Source: Blastococcus sp. TF02A-26 (GTDB taxonomy: Bacteria; Actinomycetota; Actinomycetes; Mycobacteriales; Geodermatophilaceae). Taken from it: DNA of 64,000 nucleotides. Shown piece after piece: positions 7,997 to 16,475 of this stretch (position 1 is its first letter; each line of letters opens with the position of its first letter). The DNA lies in NCBI RefSeq assembly GCF_003319125.1, contig NZ_QOHG01000007.1, positions 1 through 64,000 on the forward strand. The letters run 5' to 3'. A model generated the notes under the pieces. That model was not told the DNA's origin, searched no databases, and saw only the letters and a list, made by a program, of their open reading frames with translations. A program made the translations under genes and the position numbers.

Positions 7997-8004
7997 GGAA
8001 CCCC

Positions 8005-9183
8005 ATGGGTCTCAGCGTCAACAACAACATCGCGGCGATGAACTCGTACCGCAACCTGTCGATCACCGACGGGCAGATGAGCAAGTCGCTGGAGAAGCTC
8101 TCCTCCGGCTTCCGCATCAACCGTGCGGCGGACGACGCCGCGGGCCTGGCCATCTCCGAGGGTCTGCGCTCGCAGATCGGTGGCCTCAAGGTCGCCGTCC
8201 GCAACACCCAGGACGGCGTCTCGGTCGTGCAGACCGCTGAGGGTGCGCTCACCGAGACGCACAAGATCCTCCAGCGCATGCGCGACCTGACCGTGCAGGC
8301 CAGCAACGGCGGTGGGCTCAACGACGACGCCAAGAAGAACATCCAGTCGGAGATCGGCCAGCTCAAGAACGAGCTGACCCGCATCGCCGACACGACGACC
8401 TTCAACGGCACGAAGCTGCTCGACGGCAAGTACGACGGCAGCTTCCAGGTCGGCGCCAACGTCGGCGAGTCCATCAAGGTCAAGGTCGGCACCGCGATGA
8501 GCGCCACCGGCCTCGACGTCAACGGCGTCGACGTCACGGCCACGGCCGCCGGCATCACCGCCACGCCGGTCCTGGCCACCTCCGGGTCTGCCTCCAGCAC
8601 CGCGGCGACCGTGACGGTCGCCTCGGGTTCGGCGAACCCGGCCCTGTCCGAGGGCTTCTCGAAGCTCAACGGCACCCTGACCCTCAACGGCAAGTCCCTG
8701 GACCTGTCGACGGTGGTCTACGGCGACACCGACACGGCCGCGCAGCGCATGACCACGCTGCAGACGGCGATCTCGAACACCTTCGGGACCGACGTCACCG
8801 TGGCGTCCGGCAGCGGTTCGCTGGTCTTCACCGGCCCCACGCCGGGGAACGGCCTGACCACCGACGAGCTGGCCAAGAAGCAGCTCAGCTTCACCCAGTC
8901 CACGGGTGCGAGCGAGGGTCTGAAGAAGATCGACGCGGCGATCAAGACGGTGTCGAACACGCGGGCCGACCTGGGTGCCATCCAGAACCGGTTCGAGCAC
9001 ACCATCAGCAACCTGAACGTCGCCGTCGAGAACCTCTCGGCGTCGGAGAGCCGGATCCGCGACACGGACATGGCCCAGGAGATGACCAACTTCACCCGGA
9101 CCCAGATCCTGACCCAGGCCGGCACCGCGATGCTGGCCCAGGCCAACCAGGCTCCGCAGGGCATCCTGCGTCTCCTGGGCTGA
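8005..9183 (+). CDS. fliC: flagellin (filament protein)
   Basis: A 392-residue flagellin. The N-terminal D0/D1 is canonical (MGLSVNNNIAAMNSYRNLS, LEKLSSGFRINRAADDAAG, LAISEGLRSQIGGL), and the C-terminal D1/D0 is equally clear (TRADLGAIQNRFEHTISNL, ESRIRDTDMAQEMTNFTR, QANQAPQGILRLLG). The central ~150 residues (~165-305) are a Ser/Thr/Ala/Gly-rich variable domain with many possible O-glycosylation sites, consistent with the adjacent glycosyltransferase. AAGGAGG precedes the ATG. Exported through the flagellar type III system. A strong hairpin follows the stop. Confidence 0.98.
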   Translation: MGLSVNNNIAAMNSYRNLSITDGQMSKSLEKLSSGFRINRAADDAAGLAISEGLRSQIGGLKVAVRNTQDGVSVVQTAEGALTETHKILQRMRDLTVQASNGGGLNDDAKKNIQSEIGQLKNELTRIADTTTFNGTKLLDGKYDGSFQVGANVGESIKVKVGTAMSATGLDVNGVDVTATAAGITATPVLATSGSASSTAATVTVASGSANPALSEGFSKLNGTLTLNGKSLDLSTVVYGDTDTAAQRMTTLQTAISNTFGTDVTVASGSGSLVFTGPTPGNGLTTDELAKKQLSFTQSTGASEGLKKIDAAIKTVSNTRADLGAIQNRFEHTISNLNVAVENLSASESRIRDTDMAQEMTNFTRTQILTQAGTAMLAQANQAPQGILRLLG

Positions 9184-9211
9184 TCCAGCACCCAGTAGCA
9201 CCCAGCTCCAC

Positions 9212-9251
9212 CAGGTGAGGGGGGAGGCCTCCGGGCCTCCCCCCTCACCTG
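9212..9251 (+). terminator. hairpin terminator after flagellin
   Basis: A perfect 18-bp stem (9212-9229 with 9234-9251) and a 4-base loop starts 28 bases after the flagellin stop. No U tract follows, as is common in actinobacteria. It would separate abundant flagellin mRNA from fliD, possibly with partial readthrough since no separate promoter is evident before fliD. Confidence 0.75.
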
Positions 9252-9284
9252 CACCACCGCACCCCAGTCCCAGGAGGTCCCGGC

Positions 9285-10649
9285 ATGGCGGGCATGAGCA
9301 CCAACGTCGGCCTGATCTCCGGCATGAACACCGCCGAGCTCATCGGCCAGCTCATGCAGGTCGAGGCCAACCCGCAGACCCTCCTCAAGAACAAGCTCGT
9401 CGCCACGAACGCCGACGGCAACGGCTACCGCGCCGTCAACCTGCGGTTCGACTCCCTGAACAGCGCCGCCGCGGCCCTCTCCACCGACGCGGTGTGGAGC
9501 GCGACCAAGGCGACCAGCTCCAACGCCTCCGTCACGGCGACCGCGGGCGCCGGTGCGGCCGCCGGATCGCTGACCTTCACGGTCACCGACCTGGCGACGA
9601 CGCACTCGATGCGCAGCGGCGAGTACAAGGCCCCGGCCGGCAAGACCGCCGCGGCCGACACCGACTTCGGTGCCACCTCGATCGACATCAAGGTCGGCTC
9701 CACCGTCACCTCGATCGCACTCGACACGGACGCCAGCGGCACGGTCACGCTGACCGAGGCTGCCGCGGCGATCAACGCCAAGACCGAGCTCGGCCTCACC
9801 GCGACCGTCGTCCAGGTGGCCGAGGGCACGTACCGGATGCAGCTCTCGACGAAGACCAGTGGCGCCGCCGGGGTCTTCTCGGTCCCGAGCGACGCCTCCT
9901 TCACCGACCTGACCACCGGGACGAACGCCAAGCTCACGGTCGGCTCGGGCCCGGGCGCCTACACCGTCACCTCCGCCAGCAACACCTTTAGCGGCCTGCT
10001 GCCCGACACCACGCTGACCGTGTCCAAGGCCGGCGAGACCGCCACCGTGTCCGTGGCCCGCGACACCGACGCGACGGCCGCGAAGATCCAGGCTCTCGTC
10101 GACGCCGCGAACAACGCGCTCCAGGTCATCACGGACTACACGTCCAAGGACAGCACCACCGCGACGCTGCAGGGCGACAGCACCCTGCGCAACCTGGCCG
10201 GGAAGATCGCCGACGTCGTGTCCTCCGGCATCGGCGGGAAGTCCGTCTCCGCCTACGGCATCGAGCTGGGCCGCGACGGCAAGCTGACCTTCAAGAAGGA
10301 CGTCTTCACGGCCGCGCTGGCCGCCGACCCGGCCGCCGCCCGGGAGTTCTTCACCGAGACCACAGGGACGGGCGCGACGGCCGAACCGATCGGTCTGGCC
10401 GCGCAGCTGCAGAAGGTGGCCAAGTCGGCCTCGGACAGCAGCACCGGCACCCTCACGCTGCTCGCCAAGAGCACCGAGACCACCGCGAAGGACCTCCAGG
10501 AGCGCATCGCGGACTGGGACACGCGGCTGGCCATGCGCAAGGAGAGCCTCACCCGCCAGTTCACCGCCATGGAGACCGCGCTGAGCGCCCTCCAGAACCA
10601 GTCGACCTGGCTGTCCGGTCAGCTGGCCGGCCTACCGAAGTGGTCCTGA
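9285..10649 (+). CDS. fliD: FliD filament cap protein
   Basis: A 454-residue HAP2 that caps the filament and folds incoming flagellin. FliD_N begins VGLISGMNTAELIGQLMQVEANP; the central domains are beta-rich Thr/Ala-rich; FliD_C has SGIGGKSVSAYGIELGRDGK and the terminal coiled coil (ERIADWDTRLAMRKESLTRQ, then METALSALQNQSTWLSGQL). The first ATG at 9285 follows CAGGAGGT; a second ATG four codons on is less well placed. It precedes fliS by 62 bases, the standard order. Confidence 0.95.
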   Translation: MAGMSTNVGLISGMNTAELIGQLMQVEANPQTLLKNKLVATNADGNGYRAVNLRFDSLNSAAAALSTDAVWSATKATSSNASVTATAGAGAAAGSLTFTVTDLATTHSMRSGEYKAPAGKTAAADTDFGATSIDIKVGSTVTSIALDTDASGTVTLTEAAAAINAKTELGLTATVVQVAEGTYRMQLSTKTSGAAGVFSVPSDASFTDLTTGTNAKLTVGSGPGAYTVTSASNTFSGLLPDTTLTVSKAGETATVSVARDTDATAAKIQALVDAANNALQVITDYTSKDSTTATLQGDSTLRNLAGKIADVVSSGIGGKSVSAYGIELGRDGKLTFKKDVFTAALAADPAAAREFFTETTGTGATAEPIGLAAQLQKVAKSASDSSTGTLTLLAKSTETTAKDLQERIADWDTRLAMRKESLTRQFTAMETALSALQNQSTWLSGQLAGLPKWS

Positions 10650-10711
10650 GCCCCCGTTCCGTCCCCCTCCGACGCCGCTCCCCCGACGTTGACCCTGGAG
10701 AACCCCACCCC

Positions 10712-11110
10712 ATGAGCACTGCCTCGCTCCGCGCCCGCTACCTCGGTGACACGGTCACCACCGCGTCGCCGCAGCAGCTGCTGGTCATGCTGTACGACCG
10801 GCTGGCGCTCGACCTCGACCGGGCGCAGACGGCCCTGGCCGCCGGCGACCGCGACGTGGCGGGTCAGCAGCTGAACCACGCGCAGGAGATCGTCCTCGAG
10901 CTGCGCAGCAGCCTGGACGTCGACGCGTGGGAGGGCGGGCCGCGGCTGGCCGCGCTGTACAGCTGGCTGCTCACCGAGCTGGTGCAGGCCAACGTCAAGG
11001 CCGACCGGAACCGGGTGGCCTCGTGCCTGCAGGTCGTCGAGCCGCTGCGCGACGCCTGGCGGCAGGCCGCGGCCACCCTGGCCACCGCATCGGCTCCGGC
11101 CTCGGCATGA
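10712..11110 (+). CDS. fliS: FliS flagellin export chaperone
   Basis: A 132-residue helical FliS, which binds the C-terminal D0 helix of flagellin before export. Signature: RARYLGDTVTTASPQQLLVM followed by LYDRLALDLDRAQ (family: Y-x-N-x-V-x-T-A-S-P-x-x-L-I-x-M-L-Y-D). Downstream helices contain AGQQLNHAQEIVLELRSSLD and LYSWLLTELVQANVKAD. Start ATG at 10712 with CTGGAG upstream; the frame upstream of this is read through from fliD. The stop overlaps the next gene as ATGA. Confidence 0.95.
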   Translation: MSTASLRARYLGDTVTTASPQQLLVMLYDRLALDLDRAQTALAAGDRDVAGQQLNHAQEIVLELRSSLDVDAWEGGPRLAALYSWLLTELVQANVKADRNRVASCLQVVEPLRDAWRQAAATLATASAPASA

Positions 11111-11454
11111 CCGCCGCCCACTCCTCCCCCGAGGGCTCGTCGGCCGAGTGGGCGACCGTCCTCGAGGAGATGGAGGGCGAGATCCTCGCCGCCCAGCAGT
11201 CGCTCGAGGACGGCCGGGCCGAGGACATCGCGGCGTGGAGCCGGCGCACCGCCGACTGGACGCCGCCGCAGGACCTCGGCCGGCTGCCGATGGACCTGCG
11301 CGAGCGCGCCGCCCGGCTGCTGCAGCACCAGCTCGCCGTCGCCGAGGAGCTCGCCGAGCGGATCCTGCAGTCCCGGCAGCAGCGCGACCTCGCGGCGCGC
11401 ATGTCCTACGCCCGCACCCGGCCGGCCGCCGCGTTCGTCGACCGCGCCCTCTAG
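11107..11454 (+). CDS. small helical protein at the fliT position
   Basis: A 115-residue acidic, helical protein whose ATG overlaps the fliS stop (ATGA). Helices: WATVLEEMEGEILAAQQSLE and LRERAARLLQHQLAVAEELA followed by ERILQSRQQRDLAARMSYA. The size, helical content and location after fliS fit a FliT-like chaperone or FliS partner, but sequence similarity to FliT is not evident to me. The last gene of fliD-fliS-here; a terminator follows. Confidence 0.75.
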   Translation: MTAAHSSPEGSSAEWATVLEEMEGEILAAQQSLEDGRAEDIAAWSRRTADWTPPQDLGRLPMDLRERAARLLQHQLAVAEELAERILQSRQQRDLAARMSYARTRPAAAFVDRAL

Positions 11455-11470
11455 CTCCCCCCGACCCCCA

Positions 11471-11503
11471 CGACCGGGTCCGCCACCACGGCGGGCCCGG
11501 TCG
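11471..11503 (+). terminator. hairpin terminator of fliD-fliS operon
   Basis: A 14-bp stem with one mismatch (11471-11484 with 11490-11503) and a 5-base loop, 16 bases after the stop codon. No U tract. Confidence 0.65.
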
Positions 11504-11534
11504 TCGGCGTTCCAGCCCGTGACCGCACCGTCCC

Positions 11535-11566
11535 CGGTCGGCACCTCGCGCGCGAAGTGCCGACCG
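11535..11566. repeat. 32-bp near-perfect palindrome upstream of flgB
   Basis: CGGTCGGCACCTCGCG (11535-11550) is followed directly by its reverse complement with one mismatch (11551-11566). It sits 87 bases upstream of the flgB promoter. It could be a second terminator or an operator. The surrounding 11455-11818 holds the terminator, this palindrome, the flgB promoter and a small CACTCG/CGAGTG hairpin (11728-11743), and no ORF I can support. Confidence 0.5.
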
Positions 11567-11652
11567 ACACGGTCGTCACACATGCACCGGCAGGCCCGCC
11601 GCTCCCCTCCGGACCGACCGTCCCGCCCGTCACCCGCGTGGCTGACACGCGG

Positions 11653-11680
11653 TCAACCGGCGGGCCCGGACTGCCGATGT
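11653..11680 (+). promoter_or_regulatory. FliA-type promoter of flgB operon
   Basis: TCAAC (11653-11657), 15 bases, then GCCGATGT (11673-11680). It matches the flagellin and flbD promoters in spacing and both boxes. It would drive flgB through flgE with a ~130-base leader. Confidence 0.6.
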
Positions 11681-11818
11681 CCTCCCTGCACGGACAGCAC
11701 CACTCTCGCCACGGATCGGCGGCCCCCCACTCGCTCGCGAGTGTCTTCTGCGTACCCGGAGGCCCGTCGTGTCCTGCCGTCCTGCCCGCCTGCGCGCTGT
11801 CCGTCGGAGCGCTGCCCG

Positions 11819-12166
11819 ATGATCAGCGACGTCACGATGACGACGCTGCACGCGGCCCTGTCCGGGCTCGCGCAGCGGCAACGGGTCACCAACGACAACA
11901 TCTCGAACATCAACACGCCGGGGTACCTGGCCGGCCGCACCGACTTCGAGTCGACGCTCAAGAGCCAGCTGTCGCACGGGGAGACGCCGCGCGTCGGCGG
12001 CGGCTCCATCGCGCGCTCGCTCGAGCCGACGAACACCAACGGCAACAACGTGAACCTCGACAGCGAGACCGTCATCGCCACCGAGACCGGACTGCGCTAC
12101 CAGCTGGCCCTCAACGCCCTCGACGGCAAGTACGGCCTGCTGCGCACCTCGCTCAGGACGCAGTGA
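11819..12166 (+). CDS. flgB: FlgB proximal rod protein
   Basis: A 115-residue rod protein. The rod/hook signature is present near the N-terminus (LHAALSGLAQRQRVTNDNIS, then NINTPGYLAGRTDFES), and the C-terminal helix is LRYQLALNALDGKYGLLRT. It starts at ATG 11819 with GGAG ten bases upstream; an ATG six codons later is possible but the family usually has the extra residues. First gene of the basal-body operon, one base before flgC. Confidence 0.95.
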   Translation: MISDVTMTTLHAALSGLAQRQRVTNDNISNINTPGYLAGRTDFESTLKSQLSHGETPRVGGGSIARSLEPTNTNGNNVNLDSETVIATETGLRYQLALNALDGKYGLLRTSLRTQ

Positions 12167-12167
12167 C

Positions 12168-12566
12168 GTGTTCGACGCCCTGAACATCTCCGGGACCGGC
12201 CTCTACGCCCACCGCAAGTGGCTGGACGCCGTCTCGGACAACATCGCGAACATCAACAACGTCAGCTCCACCGACGGCGAGGCGTTCCGCGAGCGCTTCG
12301 TCGTCGCGCAGGCCGTGGACTACGGCAGCGGTGAGGGCGGGGTGCGCGTCGCCCAGGCCCAGTTCGGCAACGGCGAGGGCCGGCTGGTCTACGAGCCGAC
12401 CCACCCGCTGGCCGACGCCGAGGGCTACGTCCGGTACCCGGACATCGACCTCGGCGAGCAGATGACCCAGTTGATCATGGCGCAGCGCGGCTACCAGGCC
12501 AACCTCGCGTCGGTCGAGCGTGCGACGGACGCCTACCGGGCCGCACTCAACCTCGGGAAGGGCTGA
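12168..12566 (+). CDS. flgC: FlgC proximal rod protein
   Basis: A 132-residue rod protein. N-terminus FDALNISGTGLYAHRKWLDA followed by VSDNIANINN (family: N-I-A-N-x-N-T); C-terminus MTQLIMAQRGYQANLASVER, the classic rod-protein end. GTG start immediately after the flgB stop, so translation is coupled. Confidence 0.95.
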   Translation: MFDALNISGTGLYAHRKWLDAVSDNIANINNVSSTDGEAFRERFVVAQAVDYGSGEGGVRVAQAQFGNGEGRLVYEPTHPLADAEGYVRYPDIDLGEQMTQLIMAQRGYQANLASVERATDAYRAALNLGKG

Positions 12567-12568
12567 CC

Positions 12569-12910
12569 ATGACGTTCCCCATCGGCGGGATCTCGATCCC
12601 CTCGTTCCCCACCGTGCCCGCCGTCGGCGGTGCGGGTGGCATCGGCGGCGCGGCCGCCGCGACCGAGGCGCCGGCCGTCTCGGCCACCGAGAACGGCTTC
12701 GCCGACGTGCTGACCGGCGCCATCGAGAACGTCCAGGGTGCGCAGTCGAAGTCCAACGAGCTCGCCGTCCAGGCCGCCACCGGCGACCTCAAGGACGTGC
12801 ACGACTACATGATCGCGGCCCAGGAGGCGGCGCTCACCACCGAGATGTTCGTGACGCTCAAGAACAAGGCCGTCGAGGCCTTCACTGAGATCATGAGGAT
12901 GCCCATCTGA
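12569..12910 (+). CDS. fliE: FliE MS ring-rod adaptor
   Basis: A 113-residue FliE, which links the FliF ring to the rod. The C-terminal two-thirds is typical: NGFADVLTGAIENVQGAQSK, then NELAVQAATGDLKDVHDYMI and AAQEAALTTEMFVTLKNKAV. The first ~40 residues are Pro/Gly/Ala-rich. Start two bases after flgC; the stop overlaps the fliF ATG (TGATG). Confidence 0.93.
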   Translation: MTFPIGGISIPSFPTVPAVGGAGGIGGAAAATEAPAVSATENGFADVLTGAIENVQGAQSKSNELAVQAATGDLKDVHDYMIAAQEAALTTEMFVTLKNKAVEAFTEIMRMPI

Positions 12911-14508
12911 TGCCCGCTGCACTCGCCGGCCCGCTGGGGCGGCTGCGCTCCGCGTTCGAGACGATCAGTCTCGGACAGAAGGTCGTCATCGGCCTGCTCG
13001 TCGCCGGGCTGGGGCTCGGCGGGTTCTTCTTCTACAACTGGATCACGACGCCGACCATGGCGCCGCTGTTCAGCAACCTGGCCTCCTCCGACGCCTCGGC
13101 GATCGTCGAGGAGCTCAACGCCAGCGGTGCCGCCTACGAGCTGGCCGACGGCGGGGGCACCATCCTCGTCGCCCAGGACCAGGTCTACGACCTGCGCCTG
13201 GCGATGAGCGGCAAGGGCCTGCCCGCGGGTTCGGACACCGGGTACGCCCTGCTCGACGAGCAGGGCATCACCACCAGCGAGTTCCAGCAGCAGAAGACCT
13301 ACCAGCGCGCCATCGAGGGCGAGCTGGCCAACACGCTCGAAGCGCTCGACGGCGTCCAGCAGGCCATCGTCCACGTGGCGCTGCCCGAGGACGAGGTCTT
13401 CGCCTCCGACGAGGCCGCCCCCACCGCCTCGGTGATGCTCGACCTCTCCCCCGGCACCCAGCTGTCCGGCGAGCAGGTCCAGTCGATCACCAACCTCGTC
13501 TCCTCCAGCATCGAGGGGATGGCGCCCGAGCAGGTCACCGTGAGCGACACCTCCGGCCAGCTGCTCTCGGCCGCCGGCCAGGGCGTGACCGCAGCCGCCG
13601 GCGACGCGCGCTCGCAGATGGAGACCGACTACGAGAACCGCCTGGCCGCCCGGGCGCAGGCCATCCTCGACCCGGTCCTGGGAGCCGGCCGCTCGCGGGT
13701 GTCGGTGCGCGCCGACCTCGACATGAACCGGACCGAGGAGAACTCGACCGTCTACACCGACAGCGGCGCCCCGCCGCTGTCCTCGCAGAACACCTCCGAG
13801 GAGTACACCGGCACGGGTGCCGCCGTGGGTGGCGTGCTGGGTCCGGAGAACGCGGCCGACGCCGGCGCGGGCGGCGGGGACTCGAACTACAACACCGAGT
13901 CGAACACCGCCAACAACTCCGTCAACACCACGGTGACCAACACCGAGGTCACGCCCGGGCAGATCAACCGGCTGACGGTCGCGGTCGTCCTCGACGGCAC
14001 CGTGGCCGGCAACCTCAACCAGGCGCAGGTGCAGGACCTGATCGGCAACGCCGTCGGCCTGGACGTCGCCCGTGGCGACGACATCTCGGTCGCGTCGATG
14101 CCCTTCGACACCACGGCCGCCGACCAGGCGGCCGCGGAGATGGCTCAGGCGCGCGAGGACGAGAAGACCGCGCAGATGTGGTCGCTGATCAAGAACGGCG
14201 CGATCGGCCTAGGCATCGCCCTGCTCGTCCTGATCGTCTGGCTGCGCAGCCGCCGCCGGTACGACGACGAGGACGACGAGCCGCTGGAGCTCGACGACGA
14301 GGTGATGGCGGAGCTGGAGCGCCTGCGGGTGGCCAGCACCCGCGACGAGACGGCGCTGATGGACCGCGCCCCCGACAACCGCGCCCTGGAGCTGGAGGCC
14401 GCCGAGCGGGCCCGGGTCCGCGGCGAGATCTCGACGATGGTCAGCGAGCGCCCCGACGAGGTCGCGGCCATGCTGCGCGGCTGGCTGACCGAGACCGGCA
14501 CCAAGTGA
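12910..14508 (+). CDS. fliF: FliF MS-ring protein
   Basis: A 532-residue MS-ring subunit. A first membrane helix lies at ~24-43 (VVIGLLVAGLGLGGFFFYNW), followed by the YscJ/FliF ring-building domains (~48-220), a Ser/Asn/Gly-rich loop (~280-345), and a second membrane helix at ~430-447 (IGLGIALLVLIVWL). The cytoplasmic tail (~465-532) ends in the FliG-binding peptide (ISTMVSERPDEVAAMLRGWL). Typical length. Export and assembly start here; fliG follows after 19 bases. Confidence 0.97.
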   Translation: MPAALAGPLGRLRSAFETISLGQKVVIGLLVAGLGLGGFFFYNWITTPTMAPLFSNLASSDASAIVEELNASGAAYELADGGGTILVAQDQVYDLRLAMSGKGLPAGSDTGYALLDEQGITTSEFQQQKTYQRAIEGELANTLEALDGVQQAIVHVALPEDEVFASDEAAPTASVMLDLSPGTQLSGEQVQSITNLVSSSIEGMAPEQVTVSDTSGQLLSAAGQGVTAAAGDARSQMETDYENRLAARAQAILDPVLGAGRSRVSVRADLDMNRTEENSTVYTDSGAPPLSSQNTSEEYTGTGAAVGGVLGPENAADAGAGGGDSNYNTESNTANNSVNTTVTNTEVTPGQINRLTVAVVLDGTVAGNLNQAQVQDLIGNAVGLDVARGDDISVASMPFDTTAADQAAAEMAQAREDEKTAQMWSLIKNGAIGLGIALLVLIVWLRSRRRYDDEDDEPLELDDEVMAELERLRVASTRDETALMDRAPDNRALELEAAERARVRGEISTMVSERPDEVAAMLRGWLTETGTK

Positions 14509-14527
14509 CGACCCGGACGGAGACCCC

Positions 14528-15607
14528 GTGAGCATCGCGAGTGTCGAGCAGCTGGTCGGAGCCGCGCCGACCAACCTGCCCGCTCTGCCCCCCGCCCCGC
14601 CGCCCCCGGACATGCCGGGCCTGCGCAAGGCCGCCGTCTTCCTGGCCCAGATGACCAAGGAGGAGGCCGGCGTCCTCCTCGCCAAGCTGCGGCCGCGCGA
14701 GGTGGAATCGCTGACTCGCGAGCTGATGAAGCTCAACTCGGTCGCGCCCGAGGACGTCGACGGCGTGCTCAGCGAGTTCCACCAGATGATGGCCGCCCAG
14801 CGGTTCGTCGGCCGCGGTGGCGTGGACTTCGCCCGCGAGATCCTCGCCGCGGGTCTGGGCGAGGACAAGGCCGAGGGCATCCTCGCCCGGCTCAACGTCG
14901 TCTACACCGAGGTGCCGTTCGCCTCGCTGCGCAACGTCGACGTGCGCCAGCTGGTCACGTTCCTCAAGGACGAGCACCCGCAGGTCATCGCCCTGGTGCT
15001 GGCCCACCTCTCGGCGGCCCAGTCGGCCGAGGTGCTGTCGGGCTTCGCGCCGGAGCAGCAGGCCGAGGTCGCCCACCGGATCGCCACGATGGACCGCACC
15101 ACCCCCGAGATGGTGCGGCTGGTCGAGGAGGAGCTGGGCCGGCGCATGGGCTCGCTGCTCGCGCACCAGGACATGTCGACCGTCGGCGGCGTCGAGACGC
15201 TGGTCGAGATCATCAACCGCTCCCCGCGGCCCACCGAGCGCTCGATCCTGGAGTGGCTGGACGCCACCGACCCGGAGCTCGCCGAGCAGGTCCGCGCCCA
15301 GATGTTCGTCTTCGAGGACATCGTCACGATCGACGACCGCTCGCTGCAGCTGGTGCTGCGCGAAGTCGAGGCCAACGACCTGGCCACCGCGCTCAAGGGC
15401 GTCCGGCCCGACGTGCGGGACAAGGTGGTCCGGAACCTCTCCGAGCGCGCCGCCGAGAACCTGGCGGAGGAGATCGAGCTGCTCGGCCCGGTCCGCGCCC
15501 GGACGGTGGAGGAGGCGCAGGCCAAGGTCGTCGGCGTCATCCGCACCCTCGAGGAGCAGGGTGCGCTGACCATCAACCGTGGCGGGGACGATGAGTTCGT
15601 CGCGTGA
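14528..15607 (+). CDS. fliG: FliG rotor switch protein
   Basis: A 359-residue FliG. The N-terminal FliF-binding domain begins GLRKAAVFLAQMTKEEAGVL, the EHPQ motif is present (LKDEHPQVIALVLAHL), and the C-terminal torque helix has MFVFEDIVTIDDRSLQLVLR followed by EVEANDLATALKG, with charged residues facing MotA. It starts at GTG with GGACGGAG upstream. It forms the C-ring with FliM and FliN. Confidence 0.97.
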   Translation: MSIASVEQLVGAAPTNLPALPPAPPPPDMPGLRKAAVFLAQMTKEEAGVLLAKLRPREVESLTRELMKLNSVAPEDVDGVLSEFHQMMAAQRFVGRGGVDFAREILAAGLGEDKAEGILARLNVVYTEVPFASLRNVDVRQLVTFLKDEHPQVIALVLAHLSAAQSAEVLSGFAPEQQAEVAHRIATMDRTTPEMVRLVEEELGRRMGSLLAHQDMSTVGGVETLVEIINRSPRPTERSILEWLDATDPELAEQVRAQMFVFEDIVTIDDRSLQLVLREVEANDLATALKGVRPDVRDKVVRNLSERAAENLAEEIELLGPVRARTVEEAQAKVVGVIRTLEEQGALTINRGGDDEFVA

Positions 15608-15617
15608 TGACAGCCCC

Positions 15618-16475
15618 GTGAGCATCGCAGCGAGGTACGAGCGAGGAGCGGAGCGGGGCGCGGAGTCACGCCCATGGGCATCGCCTGACGGCACCTCGGT
15701 GCTGCTGAGGGGCGCGTCGGCGCAGGCCGCCACCCCCTACCGACAGGCCGACGGCGTGCTGCTCGCCCCGCCGGTGGTGGCACGCCCGCCGATCCCCCAG
15801 CCGCGACCGGTGCCGGAACTGGAGCCCGACGTCGTCGAGCGGCGCACCACCGTGCGTCGCGCCGCCGACGTCCCGGTGCCCAACGGCCGGGGCGTCCTCC
15901 GGCTGGGCGACGTCTACGCCGAGGAGCTGGCGCGGCTGCGCGAGCGTGCCCACCAGGAGGGGTTCGCCGCCGGCCACGCCGAGGGCGTCGCCGCTTCGGC
16001 CGGCGCGCTGGCCGAGGCCGAGCGCGCGGCGCAGGAGCGGCTGGCCGACGTGCAGAACCGCTGGGAGCGCCGGCTCGTCTCGGCCACGGCGGCCCTGGGC
16101 GCGGCCGCGACCCACCTCGAGGACACCGCCGTGCCGGTCGCCGAGGAGCTGCGCGAGGAGGTCCTGCACGCGGTGCTGGTCCTCGTCGAGGACCTGCTCG
16201 GCCGCGAGCTCGCCACGCTGGACAGCGCCGGGGTCGACGCGCTGCGGCGGGTCATGACCCTCCTGCCCACCGACGCCCCCAGCGTCGTGCGGCTGCACCC
16301 CGACGACCTCGCCGAGGTCCCGGCCGAGGCGCTGGCCGCTCTCCCCCCGTCGGTCACCGTCGTGGGCGACCTCGCGGTCGAGCGCGCCGGCGCCGTCGCC
16401 GAGAGCGGGGTCCAGCGGGTCGACGCCCGCCTGAGCACCGCCCTCGCCCGCGTCCGGGAGGCCCTGCGCGCATGA
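15618..16475 (+). CDS. fliH: FliH-like export ATPase regulator
   Basis: About 285 residues from the GTG at 15618; the open frame begins at 15579 inside fliG, and ATG 15591 or GTG near 15702 are alternatives. No good ribosome site decides among them. Residues ~85-150 are an Ala/Glu-rich coiled coil (EEFARLRERAHQEGF-like, AEAERAAQERLADVQNRWER), then the FliH C-terminal domain (EELREEVLHAVLVLVEDLLG; VRLHPDDLAEVPAEALAAL). FliH binds and restrains FliI. The N-terminal ~20 codons lie in a purine-rich GAGC-type repeat tract that looks non-coding, so the protein may start later. The stop overlaps fliI (ATGA). Confidence 0.82.
   Translation: MSIAARYERGAERGAESRPWASPDGTSVLLRGASAQAATPYRQADGVLLAPPVVARPPIPQPRPVPELEPDVVERRTTVRRAADVPVPNGRGVLRLGDVYAEELARLRERAHQEGFAAGHAEGVAASAGALAEAERAAQERLADVQNRWERRLVSATAALGAAATHLEDTAVPVAEELREEVLHAVLVLVEDLLGRELATLDSAGVDALRRVMTLLPTDAPSVVRLHPDDLAEVPAEALAALPPSVTVVGDLAVERAGAVAESGVQRVDARLSTALARVREALRA

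Noticed and set aside
7861-9201. 446-codon minus-strand frame opposite flagellin
   Set aside because: Antisense shadow of fliC with no ribosome site and no family features.
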